NCBI GenBank assembly: GCA_030248135.1
Contig: JASANC010000080.1
Span: forward strand, 1 to 64,000
Direction: 5' to 3'
DNA length: 64,000 nucleotides
Source: Theristus sp. LFF4_11
Taxonomy: Eukaryota; Nematoda; Chromadorea; Monhysterida; Xyalidae
The notes beneath the pieces were generated by a model. The model ran no database searches and was not told the origin of the DNA. It was given only the letters and a program-made list of their open reading frames with translations. Made by a program: the position numbers and the translations under genes. Of this stretch, positions 46,250 to 58,661 are shown piece after piece; position 1 is the stretch's first letter, and the number at the start of each line of letters is the position of its first letter.

Positions 46250-48426
46250 ATGATCGCAACAAAGCAATCAGCCCAGCGACTTCAGTCAATTTTGTTGTTC
46301 ATTATTCCACTGGTGCTGTTGCTGGTTGTTGTCACTGCACAGATTGATGAAAAACGCAACAGTCTCGCGAAGCTCAACGCAGACACGACGCTGTTGTTGG
46401 CTGTGAAGACGAGCGATTTCAAATTCAAGTCTGGCGATGATGTGATTTTTTCAAATATTATGCTGCAGTGACTATTTTTTATTCAATCGCCCCTCCCCGT
46501 TTAATGTGGAGAAATCATGCATTCCAGAGGCACTTCGGTCGGCAATGCTCCGTATCACTGGGTGATTGAACTGTGGATGGAAGAGCTGTGCGTGCTGAAC
46601 GAACGATTGGCGTGGACGCTTTCAAGTATGCGAACAACCAACCGGCGTTTTCGTGCAACTTGCTAATTGGCTGTCATTTAGGATCGAGCACGCTTGATTT
46701 TGAAGTGCATTTGTGAATGCAGCGATTCAGTTTGCAGGTTTATTCAAATATGTCGGGCTAAAATATGGCGCCATTTGCTTGAAACATGCCCGACTGTGCC
46801 GCATGCACCCACCAGATTGATTTCAGTTTTGTTCACGCTTTCATGCTCGAAAAACATGGGCGATAATGCAACTTCTATTGTTCTCAAATGCGGGCAGCAA
46901 AATCGCTGCCGTTTCTTCGAACCAAACAAACAGCTAAAAAATTGAGATTTTAGAATGCTATAGTCGACCGATCGTAGGTCGTTACAGTTGCTATCCGGTT
47001 AAACGTGATCCCCACTGCAGCGTTTGCACATCTCCCGAATACGAAACGTGCTATATCGCAAAATTTCCGCAGGTTTGTGTCTTTGTATGAATCACCCATT
47101 CTTAAAAAACGACGCGTTTCACCCACGCGGGACCGTTATTTCAATTTCACTCAAATTATAACACACCACAACACTTGAGCTAGAACGAAAAAAGCTTTTG
47201 CAGCTGTCTCCACATTCTTTTGAAACAGCACACATTCGTGTGCCGAATTTTACTTTTTGTAACGAGCAACGTGTTTTTCGTTTGCTGACTGTTTGGCACA
47301 AATGAGGTGATTATTTATTGGCAGTAAAATGAGTGCACGTTTTTTCTGGAGGTAATCAAATTTGAGTGTTCAAAACACCATCAAAGGATTTCGCACGAAT
47401 TGGCAACGACTCTTACGCGATTGATTCGACGTACACTCTGAAGTTGGACAGTTTGACAAAACCATCGCGTTTCACCAACAACATTGCACGGATGCAGGCA
47501 GGGGCCAGTTTTGGCAAAGATATAATGCATTCAAATATTGCGCGTCTTGAATTTCGACAATCGCTGATTGGGCGCAATTACAGCGGTTGTTGGTCTGTGC
47601 CAAATGACACAGCCAATGGTCAACATTGGAAATGTTTGAAAATATGCAACAACAATTTTGTTTGAGTGCCTACTTGCTGAAGTGATACCCATCAAGCAAA
47701 CGACCCTTTGCAAAAAAAACTATGGCACCTCAGGAAGTGGAAAGGTTCGGCTTTACGATGAAATTCACACTGTGGGTGGAGACACCGGGTATCGCAAACA
47801 ATCGAGCCGGTACGCCTGATCCAATTATCTGGAGTGGGTGCAGTTCGAATTGTTTCATCAAATTCAATGTTTAAAAACATTCCACTGAAAAGCAAAACTG
47901 CAGATCTACAAAACTCAAGTACCTGTGTGACTATGGTGGATTCACGTTGTATTTTTGCAGCTGCTGAAAAAATCTCTGTGTGACTTTTGCAAACCACTTG
48001 TTCGTGCGAGCTTGTGTGGGCGTCAGAAACGTTTTTGAGCAATCGCGGCACGCAGCGCCAACGCAGACTCATGTGCAGTCCATCTGGATAATATACACAT
48101 ATATATACAGCCAGCTGATTGGTTGACTGCACACATGTGCAGCTGACGCATGCATCATTCTGTGCAGGCATTGCTGAGGAAACGGTGTTTGCGTGCACAT
48201 CAACACAACGCATCGCATGTCGAGTCACATATAACTTGCAGGAGACCAAGTTACATTCTCGCCGCCTCTGAATGAACGGCGAAACGAGGCGACGGTCCGT
48301 CGGCAACCGGTGACCGTCGATCGGTACGTGCCGTGTGCGACGGTGGTGACGAAATTGGCAAACTGCACGCTGTACTTCACGATGCACTGGCACCTGGCGC
48401 TAGCCACCGGTCATCGCTCACAATAA
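46250..48426 (+). CDS. Unrecognised secreted cysteine-rich protein E, related to D
   Basis: Not recognised. Exons read with confidence at the 5' end: 46250-46467, 46528-46625, 46738-46795, 46988-47072; and the last: 48242-48426. Middle exons (around 47370-47510 and 47700-47810) are probable but not bounded. A signal peptide (SILLFIIPLVLLLVVVTAQ) is followed by a beta-sandwich-like stretch (LLLAVKTSDFKFKSGDDVIF), then MEELC...GAIC...LCYPVKRDPHCSVCTSP...TC. This repeats the Cys order of protein D. The last exon ends ATVVTKLANCTLYFTMHWHLAL, which resembles the Cys-strand units of D. The pair probably arose by an inverted duplication. Confidence 0.5.
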
Positions 48427-49065
48427 GGCTTGACATAGGGTTGAATTGCTAGACGTTTTTGACGATTATTTCGAATTCTCGGACACTGTGGTGCATTTCA
48501 AGCAGGGAAACCAGATATTGTTTCGGTTCTTCAGTGTCGAACCGTTTTATATGTCTTTGTAATTTTTGTAATCTTTGTAATCTGGCCGAAGGGTTTTTTG
48601 ATCTCGTCAGATAAATAGCCAATTGAAACGTTTTGTTTTGCGCCCGAACCTATGTAGTCCGAATATAAAATATAATATTCTGATTAGCTTTGTTTTTAAT
48701 TTCTTGCAAAAATGTGCTGTCGCACTACACGTTCCGTTTTGATAATTTCAAAATGCCGCGCGTGCATGAAACATTTTCCCTGTCTGTGTGTGCAAATTGC
48801 GAAACATTCAAGGAGAACGATAATAAATTCCACCGATTCGCGCACTTCTCGATTCACACGATGTAGTAAACCGATACATACGTTGGTAAAGTTGTTGGTT
48901 AAGTGCCTTTGGTTGACTAAATTGCAAACATTAGACGAATTTAGGCAACGGTCACATCCTGCAGCCGATCGAAGTCGATCAGTATATGCCGTACCAAGGG
49001 ATCTTGTACGTTAAACGGGATTGAATTATATTTCATTGAATTGTATTGCCGACACATTTTTTCCA
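48427..49065. other. Convergent spacer between genes E and B
   Basis: No exon seen. AT-rich; should hold both 3' UTRs. Confidence 0.4.
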
Positions 49066-52000
49066 TCAACACAGTTTCCATTGAGCGTTCAAATCGCGGT
49101 ACATTCGAATGTAGGTCACTCCGATTTGGCCGACGTTCGCTGAACTGCTTTGCGATGACCGTTGCGCAATTATGAACAACTGAAACGTTCCAAGAAGTTT
49201 TACTGAAAATTGAAAAAAAATAATATTTTCCGTCCAACCGATACCGAATGTTTTCCTTTCGGAATCTTGAATCCCTCGCGTATCCAGTTTCGATTTGCGA
49301 CTGCGTTCACGGACGTGATCGGTGCGCTGCGGTAGAAGCACTCGTGGCCCGTCCAGTCACGGCACACGCTTAACTCGAGACCTGAGTGGAAAAGCCACGT
49401 TCACAAGCACATTCACTGACAAAAACAGGAAACAAATTGTTGAACGCAATACGTAGACAAACCCTCAGTCGCCAGATACCGCAGAATGCTCATGTAGTAG
49501 TCTTGCGTCAATTCAATCGGCCTATAGGATTGATATTTCGCTTTGACTCTATCGTTTTTGCTCCCGATCGGGAAAAAAGATTGCCTGAATCAGTGAGCCT
49601 ACCTGGCCTGCATCACGTAGCGAGTGTTCTGCGACGCCGTGTCTGGGAAATCGGCTAACGCGAATCGAGCACCTAAGTTTTTTCTTTTGATACACTTAAT
49701 TTCGAAGAAAATAAGAATTTGGCAAATACAGTATGGCCGAATAAATGAGGCAGTCCAATCAAGGGGGATTAGTCGCAGACTAGGAGTTGCTTTTTTGCCA
49801 GCATGCCAGCAGAATTCCCAATCACGTGTGCAAGGGAGAAATAATGAACAGAATATCGCGGATAATCCAGTAGTTTAAAAAACGCGTCAAATTTGGCACA
49901 CAATTTGTTTTCTGAATGTCTTTTTTCTTTCATTCAAAATTCGCGCGCTCCTTCCACCCTGAAAAAAGCTGCCATGTTTAATCGGCCATACCGTACAACA
50001 GGCCATCTGTATAATTACTAGCCTGATTGGTTCAGTGCACACGCGTGCAGTTGCAATTGATGCATGCAGTCTGTGCAGGCAAAGCAAATGGACGCATCAG
50101 ACTGCACAGAATGCATGCATCAACAGCACGTGTTTGCGTGCAACCAACCAATCAGCTGGTTGTATTGTATCATGAAAATGGACTGTATACTCGGATTTCT
50201 ATTCGGTCCATTGCGGATTCCGGTGAGCAAGTTTGCTTGGTTGTCGCGAGCGTTCGTCATTTGCCAACCGGCCAAGCCGAATCCTTCCGAGCCGACGCCG
50301 CGAAGTTCCCAGGCGCAGCTGTCTGCAAAGAGGCTTCAAATCTTAGAGGGTCTTCGAATCAACAACAGATGCAGTCCCTAAAACAAACCTAACTAAGCAA
50401 ACAAAAACAAACAAAACTTTGAAAACTAGAAAAACAGACAAAACTAACACTACAAACCTGTTTGAAATTCGCATGACGCCGTTTCGCAGGAGCTTTGATC
50501 GAGCATCAAAGCGTCTGCCGCGTTGATTGGATCGGAACGCTGTTGCTGATTTGGTGACGGCGGTTGTTGCACTGAAACAATGTCTGTTTACAGTCCATCT
50601 GGAAAATATATGCAACATGACGCGAACATGACGTGATGAACAACCAATCAGCGCTGAGAACACCTCATGATTAACCAATCAGCACTGAGAGTTGCTATGA
50701 CCAACCAATCAGCTAGTTGCATATATTAGCGAGATTAACTGTAGCCTAGGACTTTGAGTGCTTGCCACACAGGCACGGGCATTTTCTGGCGCAGGCAGCA
50801 AGTCTCGAGCCATTTTTAGTTTCTATATTTATTTCGAGGCATGTGTTTTTGGGGCGAATGACATTTCCGGGAAAACGCAAGAGAATTAAAAAAGGAGTGA
50901 TCACCACCCAATCAACAGCGGATAGCCTATAATTTAGAGTTCGACTGCAAGAAAAAAACCATTTCCACCTGGAGAAAAGAATGGCGCAACACCACCGGTT
51001 GCACTGCAGCGGCTTTGCTGCGACGTGACGTCACCGGAGAACTGAATGTCATCGATCATCACAAACGCACCGGCTGGCCCATTCACGAAGTTGCTCGCTC
51101 TGATCACCAACTGCGATCGCAAGAGAAATTTTCAGGACTTTCATTGTCTTCGGTTGAACCCTTCGCAATCAATTAACTTCAGCTCTGCCCAAAAAACAAC
51201 CTTACCAAGAACACCAACCAACCTCGAATGGTCCGGTTTTCGGTCCGGGCATGAAGAACACTGCCGGGCCGGGATTCTGCGTCTGCAGCGTTTGACAGTT
51301 CAGCAGCACAGTGCTGCCGACGTTGCGTGTGCAGAATTGTAACTGTGTGTTTTTTGATCAATCAAGAAACACAATAAAAATTATAATTTAACGATGATCA
51401 TGTGTGCAAACGAAGCAAATGAAGGAAAAAAATCAGTGAATAATTTCATTTCACTGTTGGCGCGTTGTTCGGCTGCAACGAGCGCGACAGCCAGTGACGG
51501 AGGCGCAGACGTGCGTCGCCGAACTGACACGCGATCGGGTCACTGACGAATTCGGCGCTGTGCGTGCGTGCGCGTGGCGCCGACGCCACCACCAGGTACG
51601 GCTCGGCTGAAATGCACGCGCGAACTCTAAATCATAGGCTGTCGGCTGATTGGTCGGTGATCACGTGTGATGCATGATGTCTGAGCCCATTTACAGGAAT
51701 GCCTGCACAGAAAACGCGCATCACACGTGATCGATCACCAACCAATCAATCCAGCTGATTGCCTGTAATTTGGAGATCGTACATAGTTTTGAACCATTTC
51801 TGCATGGTATTTTTGATTGCAAATTACATTTTGAAGGCTGCTTGACTTGGATTGACGTAATTTTTTTTGAGTTTTTCAATGTTCACCCGGTATTTCGCTG
51901 GTCCCAGTGGCGAACGTCCACCGTGCCATGTCCGGCCGGCCTCGCACGATCGTCCAGTCCATTTGGTCGGTCAGCGAGTTCCGCCATGTGCACGTGGCCT

Positions 52001-53234
52001 AAATTAAAATTTCTTCAATGTTGACTTTAATTGAAACGGCGAGCGCCCAGCTTGCTGGTTTAGAACTTGTGTCCTTGTTCAACTTGCCGGACACTTGAAA
52101 CGGGCCGAATGAAACAAAACATAACAGAAACGTGTCGCTCCATAATTGGGTCTACAGCATGGCCGAATCAATAAGGCAGCTTTTGTATTCTCCATCAAAG
52201 CGGGATCAGTCGCAGACTGGGAGTTGTCTTTTTTCAAGAACGCAAGAAGATTCCTAATCGTGTGTCCAAGGAGAAAGAATGAACAGAATAGCATGAAGAA
52301 TCAATTCGTTAAAAAAACGTCAAATTTGATACACACAATTAGGTTTCTGAACGTCCTTTTTCTTTAACTGGAATTTCGCGCGCTCCTTGCACCTTTAAAA
52401 AGCTGCCATGTTCACTCGGCGATTCCGTGTATGTGGCGCCCTTTAAAGTTACCGAAAAGTCGCAATTCAAGGCGTCTGCCCACGGCACTGGCTGGCCGGT
52501 GGCACCGCTGCTGTACGGCTCCGCTCGCACAGTGCCCCCAAGGCTGGCTGAGTAACAAAAACGTTCGTATTGTAAAAATTCACGTGAACGTGTCACACCG
52601 AAATGACGTCATCTGGTTTCAAAACGCCCGTGTGTCGTGCACAGACGAGCATTTCAGTGCTAGAAAATGGTTTCCAACTTTTTCCAGCAATTTTTGTCGA
52701 ACGCTTCATCTTCTAGTGGTAGCGACAGAAGTTGGAGCGTTTAGTAACAAATGCTTGGATAAAGGTTGGCAACGCTTTTCAGAGAGTTTGGGTGACCGCT
52801 TCGTGTGTTTTTGCAAGTGTATTATATAAACTGAAAGTCAGATTTTCTGTGCATGACAACCCTGCATGTTTTAGAGCGTCAGTTCGGGTCGACTCGTTTT
52901 AAAAACACACACACAATTGTTTTGGCTTTTTCAAAGCCTTTTTGTCAAGTTGTAAATGTGGATTTGAATTGCTTCTGCTACAAAAGTTCTACCTTGCAGT
53001 CCAGCAGTGGTCGATGCAACGCCTCCGTTCGGTTGACAGGCGTCCACTAAAATTGAAAAAATGACAAAATTTAAAAAAGAACGGCTTTTGATCGAATGGG
53101 CTGTCTTAGTGTGAATGCAGCAATTGGCTTGAAACAAACTGACCAATCGAAGCGAAGCCATCGAAAAAAATCAGAATTATTATTGCGAACCGCACGGCCA
53201 CAATCATGAACGCTATTTTAACACCATTAGCCAT
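49066..53234 (-). CDS. Secreted protein with two MAM domains (paralogue B)
   Basis: Predicted secreted protein of 451 residues. Exons from the start: 53234-53144, 53046-52993, 52547-52453, 51998-51887, 51606-51455, 51342-51223, 51110-51005, 50571-50458, 50322-50191, 49672-49603, 49521-49463, 49381-49245, 49179-49066; all phases join. A signal peptide (AIIILIFFDGFAS) is followed by MAM 1 (about residues 77-243; LNCDFS, CTWRNSLTDQMDWTIVRG, LQFCTRN...LNCQTL, GAFVMIDDIQFSGD). A linker of about 35 residues leads to MAM 2 (about 276-451; CEFQTG, CAWELRG, LSVCRDWTGHECF). Same exon plan as A, but with two extra introns (inside the first and the second MAM domain) and a much shorter linker. It ends NAQWKLC, again with a terminal Cys. 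Four introns hold MITEs. Confidence 0.87.
49727..49995. mobile_element. Mariner-like MITE family R3, copy 2
   Basis: Element 49729-49993: ends CAGTATGGCCGAATAAA and GTTTAATCGGCCATACCG, flanked by TA on both sides. In a MAM-B intron. Confidence 0.82.
50025..50165. repeat. R2-related CCAAT-rich repeat in a MAM-B intron
   Basis: GCCTGATTGGTTCAGTGC on the left; ATGCATGCATCAACAGCACG and CAACCAACCAATCAGCTGG on the right. Confidence 0.6.
50585..50745. repeat. R2-related CCAAT-rich repeat in a MAM-B intron
   Basis: TACAGTCCATCTGGAAAAT at the left; three CAACCAATCAGC blocks and a final ATTAACTGTA at the right. Confidence 0.55.
51625..51778. repeat. MITE family R2 in a MAM-B intron
   Basis: GCGAACTCTAAATCATAGGC on the left; GATCACCAACCAATCAATCC and CTGATTGCCTGTAATTTGG on the right. 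Confidence 0.7.
52153..52431. mobile_element. Mariner-like MITE family R3, copy 3
   Basis: CAGCATGGCCGAATCAATAA at the left and CACTCGGCGATTCCGTG at the right; TA on both sides. In a MAM-B intron. Confidence 0.75.
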
Positions 53235-54494
53235 TGCGAATGCCGCTGCTGAAAATGGGAATGCATGATTTTTTGGAAATTTTGAAAATTTGCATTCCAT
53301 TTTGAGTCGCCGTCGTGCGCGTAACAATTGACCCAAAAAGGGCAGAAATCGGGTTGATTTCTGGATTAAGAAATTGTTTTCAACTGCGACTACGCAAATG
53401 CAGCCAAATGAAAAGAAAATTATGATCCCACCTGAAGAGGAAACCGCAGAGAACTGACATGCACGTGACTTATCAAAGTTGCTATGCAAAAATGTTTCTT
53501 ACTGAAATGGATATCGCAGTAGCAGAGTCAAATACAAATTTTACGGCCATATCGAAAAAACGTTTATTTGCAGGATTTCAATGTGCATGGGATACGGTAC
53601 ACAAATACGTAATTCACAGAGATAAAACATATGAAAACCCGCATTATAAACAAGACCATAAAAGAAAAAGTGTCATCTTTATATCTTTCACACCTCTGCA
53701 TGTGAACGCAAATACCGGTATTTTCATATGTCGGTATAAATGCGTTTGGTGGCGCTGCGACACATGACTTTTTGATCCAGCATCTACAAAAAGGAGGAAG
53801 TTTGCAGGCATGTAATTTTATTTTTAAAACACCAAAAGTCAGTTTACACATACACGTTATGTGGTGTTGGTGCGACAGCACCAGTGCGATCTCTGTTCGC
53901 ATTTCAATCACACCTTTATTTGTTAAAACCTTTTTTATCAAATGTTACTCACGCTAAAACAGGCGTCCAAACAGGTGTCCGGCGTTCTGTCCATCTGGGT
54001 GTCCTGCGTGGTGAACCGGAAATGAAAGTGGGACGATTTGGGACACTTTATTTTTGAGACACGGATACCGCGTAGGACACCCGAGCGGACAGGACAGCGG
54101 ACACCTGTTTGAAGCGTGATATGCACTTCATTGTTTTATTTCACGGCAGCAAAAAAACGCAAAGAAAAAACAACTGCCAGCCAACATCCCTTTTTCAGCT
54201 TTTGCCGTTCGTGTCCCATTGTTTACTATTTCGTTTCATTGCGTCGTGTAGTTATCGGCAGAAAAACAAAAAAAACAAACACGAGATACATAGCAATACA
54301 TTGACGATGAGGAAGCTTTTTTTTTCGAAAACAAATTGTCAAACAAAGGATAAAGCATGACAATTTCGTGCGGAATGTGAATGAGTGAATGCAGCATACG
54401 TCGTATAATTCAACAACGTTGCAGAGAATCACAAAATTGAGTCAGCCCACGCACACGCAGAGACAGCCACAACAAAAAACACTTGATGGCCGAC
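53235..54494. other. Spacer between MAM genes B and C
   Basis: No exon recognised. Contains the R6 copy at 53963-54113. The part just above 53234 should be the B promoter. Confidence 0.4.
53963..54113. repeat. MITE family R6, most complete copy
   Basis: CAAACAGGTGTCCGGCG at the left; CGGACAGGACAGCGGACACC at the right. Confidence 0.65.
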
Positions 54495-57400
54495 TCAGCA
54501 GAGCGGCTGTCCAGTGGCCGGGTGGACGATGACGACGTCGGCCACTGCCACCTGTCCGATGTTGTACTTTTCCGACGGATCGTACTCTGCCCGGATGAAC
54601 AGCTGCGAAAATCAACAAACAAAACCATAGAAATGTTTCGCGTGGAGAATTCCAGGCGAAACTCCTGGTCTGAAGAGACACTCCATACAATACAGCTGCC
54701 ATGCACAAACGATGTGCAGCGCGCGTGTGTATCGTCTCGGATGTGTGCGTGCGTGCGTTTGTTACGATTGATCCAAAATTACTATGATCTTTTATTTTGG
54801 TCCCAAGACTCAATGCGTGCATAGACATGAAAATAGTTTAATGCATGACGCGGGAACTCAAATTCAAAGTGAACCGAGTCACCAAAATATGGCTGAGTCA
54901 TTTAGGCTATTTTGAGTTGCCCGTAAAGATTGCAACTAGTTTCGTTTCGACGTCTACAAACTCAATTGTTCTGCCTTCTGCTAAGACCAAATGTTATTTT
55001 TCAGAATTTTTTCTTTTTCTGTGTTTAGCAAGCGCTTTTTTTAGATGAAGCTGAAATTTTGCCCAGATGTAAGTTAGAGCCATGGGTAAGTTTCAAAGAT
55101 CAGCAAAATCGGTAAAGCTGTTGAAAAGTTACACGCAATTAAACGGTCAGCCACGACAACTGGCGCACCCTGTACCATAGGTGTGTGCAACCAACCGATC
55201 GACCAATGTTATAAACCTGTGGCACTGTCTTAGAGATGTTGCGCGACTCACTTGGTATATTCCGGTTGGCAACTTGATCGTCTCATCGTGCCACTGACGG
55301 TTGTCGAGCACGTCCTCAGTGATCAGTTCAGTGCTGCTGAACACGCAGTCGACGCCTGACTCGTCAAGGCAGACGAACAGATGCAGACCGTCGGCCGCTT
55401 GGAAGCGTCTGTGAATATGATTGGGCAATTTTGACTTCAACTGTGTATTATATTTTGTTGCTCGAAATGATGGGTTTTTTTCTTTTTTTTGCGGAGTCGC
55501 TTTTGCCGTGTGTGATTTGTTTGTGTTATATATAATTTGCAGAAGAATTCCGGCTGTAGCGAAAAATGTAAAACCTCGGGTGGGATTCAAATCCGCATCT
55601 TTGAAACCGGACCCCTGGACCAAGCGCCTTAAGCCACTTGAGCACCGGTATGCGTCTTTTCTTTGGACTGAGCAAACTCGGACCTCGGTGGTCACTGGTC
55701 AAGCGGTGTGGGCTGGAGCACCAGAGAAACATGCGGGCTCGAATCCTGCTCGAGTGTTCGAATAAAATATGCCGATGACACCTCTGCAACTGTCACTAGA
55801 AATAAGTGCGAAATGTTTCAACTCAACCATACAAACGTTTGTCGAATCAAAAACGAGTTACCCTATTAAGTGCGTGACATCGTTTGACTTGCCTGAACTT
55901 CAGCACGTAATCGCGACTGAAGCGTACGAGCTGTGTAGACATGACGTATCGGTCGGTGGATACACGCTCGCCAAAGTCGGCGACCGCGAATCGGGTCGCT
56001 GATAAAACAACGTTCATTGATGATAGTTGGCTGGCATGATTATAGTAAGGACAGAGCTTGATGATAAATCATGAATGATTTGGTTTCTTTCGACAGTGCT
56101 TGAAAAACGTTGCATCAACAATAATAACACTGCTCACACGAAACGTTGTCCGGGCCAATTTTCACGCCAGTTAACGGATTCGCTCGATTCGTGATGGCGT
56201 TGCGAATCTGCCAGCCTTCCCGTAGACCGCGACCCGTGGCGCCAAGGCCAGTCAAGTCCCATTTACAGGAGCCTGGAAAATGTGCGACTGTTCAAAGAAC
56301 TATCATTGCTTGAGCATAACAAATCCATTATGTGCAGGTATAATAACCCCACTGATACATCGACGTTACTGAACTCGCTACTAAAATTGCGTAATAGCGA
56401 GCTTAGTAGCGATTTGGTACATCAGTGGACAGAGTAACCAGTATGACACGTGCCTCTACTGAACGAGCACTTCACGAATTCACATTCTTCCACATCGGAT
56501 ACCAACGGATCGACAGTCGTAGTTCTTGGTGTGGTCGGTGTTGCTGTGGTCGTTGACGTAGTCGTCGTTGTGGCAGTGATTATGGATCGTGGCTCTGAAA
56601 TGGATTCACATATAAGAAAGTTACTTTAAATAAAAGCAGTCAAACCTTTTAAAGAATGAATATCAGCCTCGCGTTACGTTGTCCCTTGCAACTTTCAAAC
56701 AATTCCGTCACATCGCCACTATACTCCAAGTCATCGATCGCAATGAAGCCGCCCTCCGGTGAATTGACAAAGTTGTCGCCCACGAATACAACCTGAACAA
56801 AAGTCCAATAATACGCTGATGATTTGATAATCCACCGTTTTTGTACGTTCGTAACCCGTTTTATACCTCAAACGGTCCCTGTCTCGGTCCGGGCACGATG
56901 ATTTCGGTGGACAAGAAGTTCGGAATCGTTTGACAGTCCTCCAGTACGGTGGTGCCGAGTGCCCTCGTGCATATTCGAAGACGAGCCGCGTCGGCGGGCC
57001 TGTGGGCACGGGAACGCCACTGCTGAAGTGGCACTTGATGAACCATTGCGGTGGCCACGAAACACGTTTTGTGACATTTTCGTTTGTCTCATGGCGTTCC
57101 GTAGAAAATACGTCGTTCGAAGAAAAGAAAGTTCAAGAAAATCCCGTAATTCAACTCTATACTGTGCAACAGTGACTTTCTTGTCAGAGAAAATACGCCG
57201 CGAAGTTTCTGTGCCGATTCTTGATTATTTGGAGTTCTCGACCAAAACAAAAAGGGGCAAAAAGACCGCATGCCTTGAATGTGAGCAACGCATCGCCGAG
57301 TTGACAGGCGATCGGCTGACTGACGTAGAGAGCGCGCTGCTCGGAGGCGCTCGGATTCAGTGCCAGCACCAGATACGTCTCGTCTGGGAACAAAGGCACG

Positions 57401-58661
57401 TTTACACTGACGTATGCAGACGTACGTCTACGCATGAACGGTAGTATGCAATAACACGAGACCTGACGTGACGTACATCCATACGTCTGCATGAATGGTA
57501 GTATGCTAAACACGGCATCTGACGTGACGTGCCGTATACGCATACGTCAGGTATAAACAGGCCTCAACAGTTCCAACAGCAATATTAAGTTATATCTTGC
57601 AGTGAATTGCATTTTTTGGCGGATTCAGCATAACATTTGTCCAGTCAGCAGAATGCAACGCCGCACACACAGTCGGCAGAACCAACCGGGCTGCACTGCT
57701 TTGTCCGTGATCAGGCGCCATCGCACGTTATTTGCGACGCCGTCCACGAGCAGCCAGTCGAAGTCGTCCGTCACGAGATCGTTGTACCAGCGACAGGGCC
57801 TGCTGAAGTCGCAGTCGAGCTGTGCGTCCGTGAAGACGAACTCGTCGTCGTCGACCTCCACAGACTCGTACGCGCTCACTTCGAGCGAACCTCGGAGGGC
57901 GGCTGAGAAGAGTGAAAGTGAACAAACAAACGGGCACACAGCACAATATTTGGCACGCAGGCGCTAACTCAATGACAAATATTTAACAATTGCTGATTGG
58001 TTGGCGATCACGTGATGCATGCATTCTGGGCAGGCATTGCTGGCGAGGCGGTGTTTGGTTTACACAGAATGCGTGAATCACGTGATCACCAACCAATCAA
58101 TTAGTTGGATGTGTTACAGAGTTAAGCTGGTACTGTATGTACAAAAAAACATTTTTTAGTTCTGGCTTTTTGATTTGTTTGTTCTGGTCATAAATTTTGC
58201 TTTATTGCGTGCTCAGTACACTTTTCGAACTTGTTTTTTCCAATTAAAGGGTATTTTAAAGGCTCGAAAATGGATATTGGTTGCAACTTCAACTTTTTTG
58301 GCTATTCAGAATGAAAACAAATGCCGAACTAAACCACGGAGTCCAGCCTGTGTGTCCCTGATGACAACGTCGTTGCTCGATGGTGGGGGTGCTGGATCCT
58401 CTGGGACAAATGTCTTCCGAGCATCCTTGCTTCGCCGACGTCCCAAACATCCGGAAACTATGAGCAGAAATTGAAGGTTTGTCGCTTGCAACTGTAACTT
58501 AACTATGAGATTCGTTTGTTTTCCAAAAAACTGTCTAACTGAATTTTCGCAACCTTTTTTCAACATCCTTTGGAATTTTGGAACTCACCATCTCGAACCA
58601 TTTGAAACAAGAGCGCAACGGCAATCAGCAGAAGTCTGTTCTCAAGACTAACTGTTTTCAT
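54495..58661 (-). CDS. Secreted protein with two MAM domains (paralogue C)
   Basis: Predicted secreted protein of 479 residues. Exons from the start: 58661-58589, 58457-58335, 57902-57687, 57383-57274, 57022-56867, 56792-56678, 56594-56454, 56272-56138, 55998-55893, 55408-55252, 54602-54495. A signal peptide (LLLIAVALLFQMV) and a charged pre-region precede MAM 1 (about residues 96-264; LDCDFSRPCRW, DDFDWLLVDG, RICTRALG...LEDCQTIPNF, GGFIAIDDLEYSGD). A Thr-rich, mucin-like linker (TTTTTSTTTATPTTPRTTT) leads to MAM 2 (about 300-479; CSFSRG, GWQIRNAI). It ends TGQPLC. Two introns start with GC: AAG|GCATGC at 57273 and the consensus-like AG|GCAAGT at 55892. The donor after 56454 is uncertain: GC there, or a GT 15 bases on. 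Confidence 0.85.
54785..54985 (+). repeat. MITE family R1 in MAM-C intron 10
   Basis: GGTCCCAAGACTCAATGCGT, GACGCGGGAACTCAAAT and TTTTGAGTTGCCCGTAAAG. Confidence 0.7.
55575..55649 (-). repeat. tRNA-like sequence, probably a tRNA-Leu/Ser-derived SINE
   Basis: On the minus strand, CTCAAGTGGCTTAAGGCGC resembles the A-box region and long D-arm of Leu/Ser tRNAs; GGATTTGAATCC is a B-box. Stems are imperfect and one base seems missing at the A-box start. Lies in MAM-C intron 9. Confidence 0.45.
56350..56429. repeat. Short palindromic MITE in MAM-C intron 7
   Basis: CCACTGATACATCGACGTTA and TTTGGTACATCAGTGG are inverted ends. Confidence 0.6.
57391..57563. repeat. MITE family R5 in MAM-C intron 3
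   Basis: GGCACGTTTACACTGACGTA and ATACGTCAGGTATAAACAGG at the ends; ACCTGACGTGACGT inside. Confidence 0.72.
57978..58125. repeat. MITE family R2 in MAM-C intron 2
   Basis: TGCTGATTGGTTGGCGATCA on the left; CGTGATCACCAACCAATCAA on the right. Confidence 0.68.

Noticed and set aside
47692..48393. A 233-residue open frame on the minus strand
   Set aside because: It lies opposite exons of gene E and has no signal, motif or splice context of its own; the plus-strand reading gives a coherent last exon.
55575..55649. A working tRNA-Leu or tRNA-Ser gene
   Set aside because: The A-box is one base short and the T-stem is mismatched; it lies in an intron and looks like a tRNA-derived repeat.
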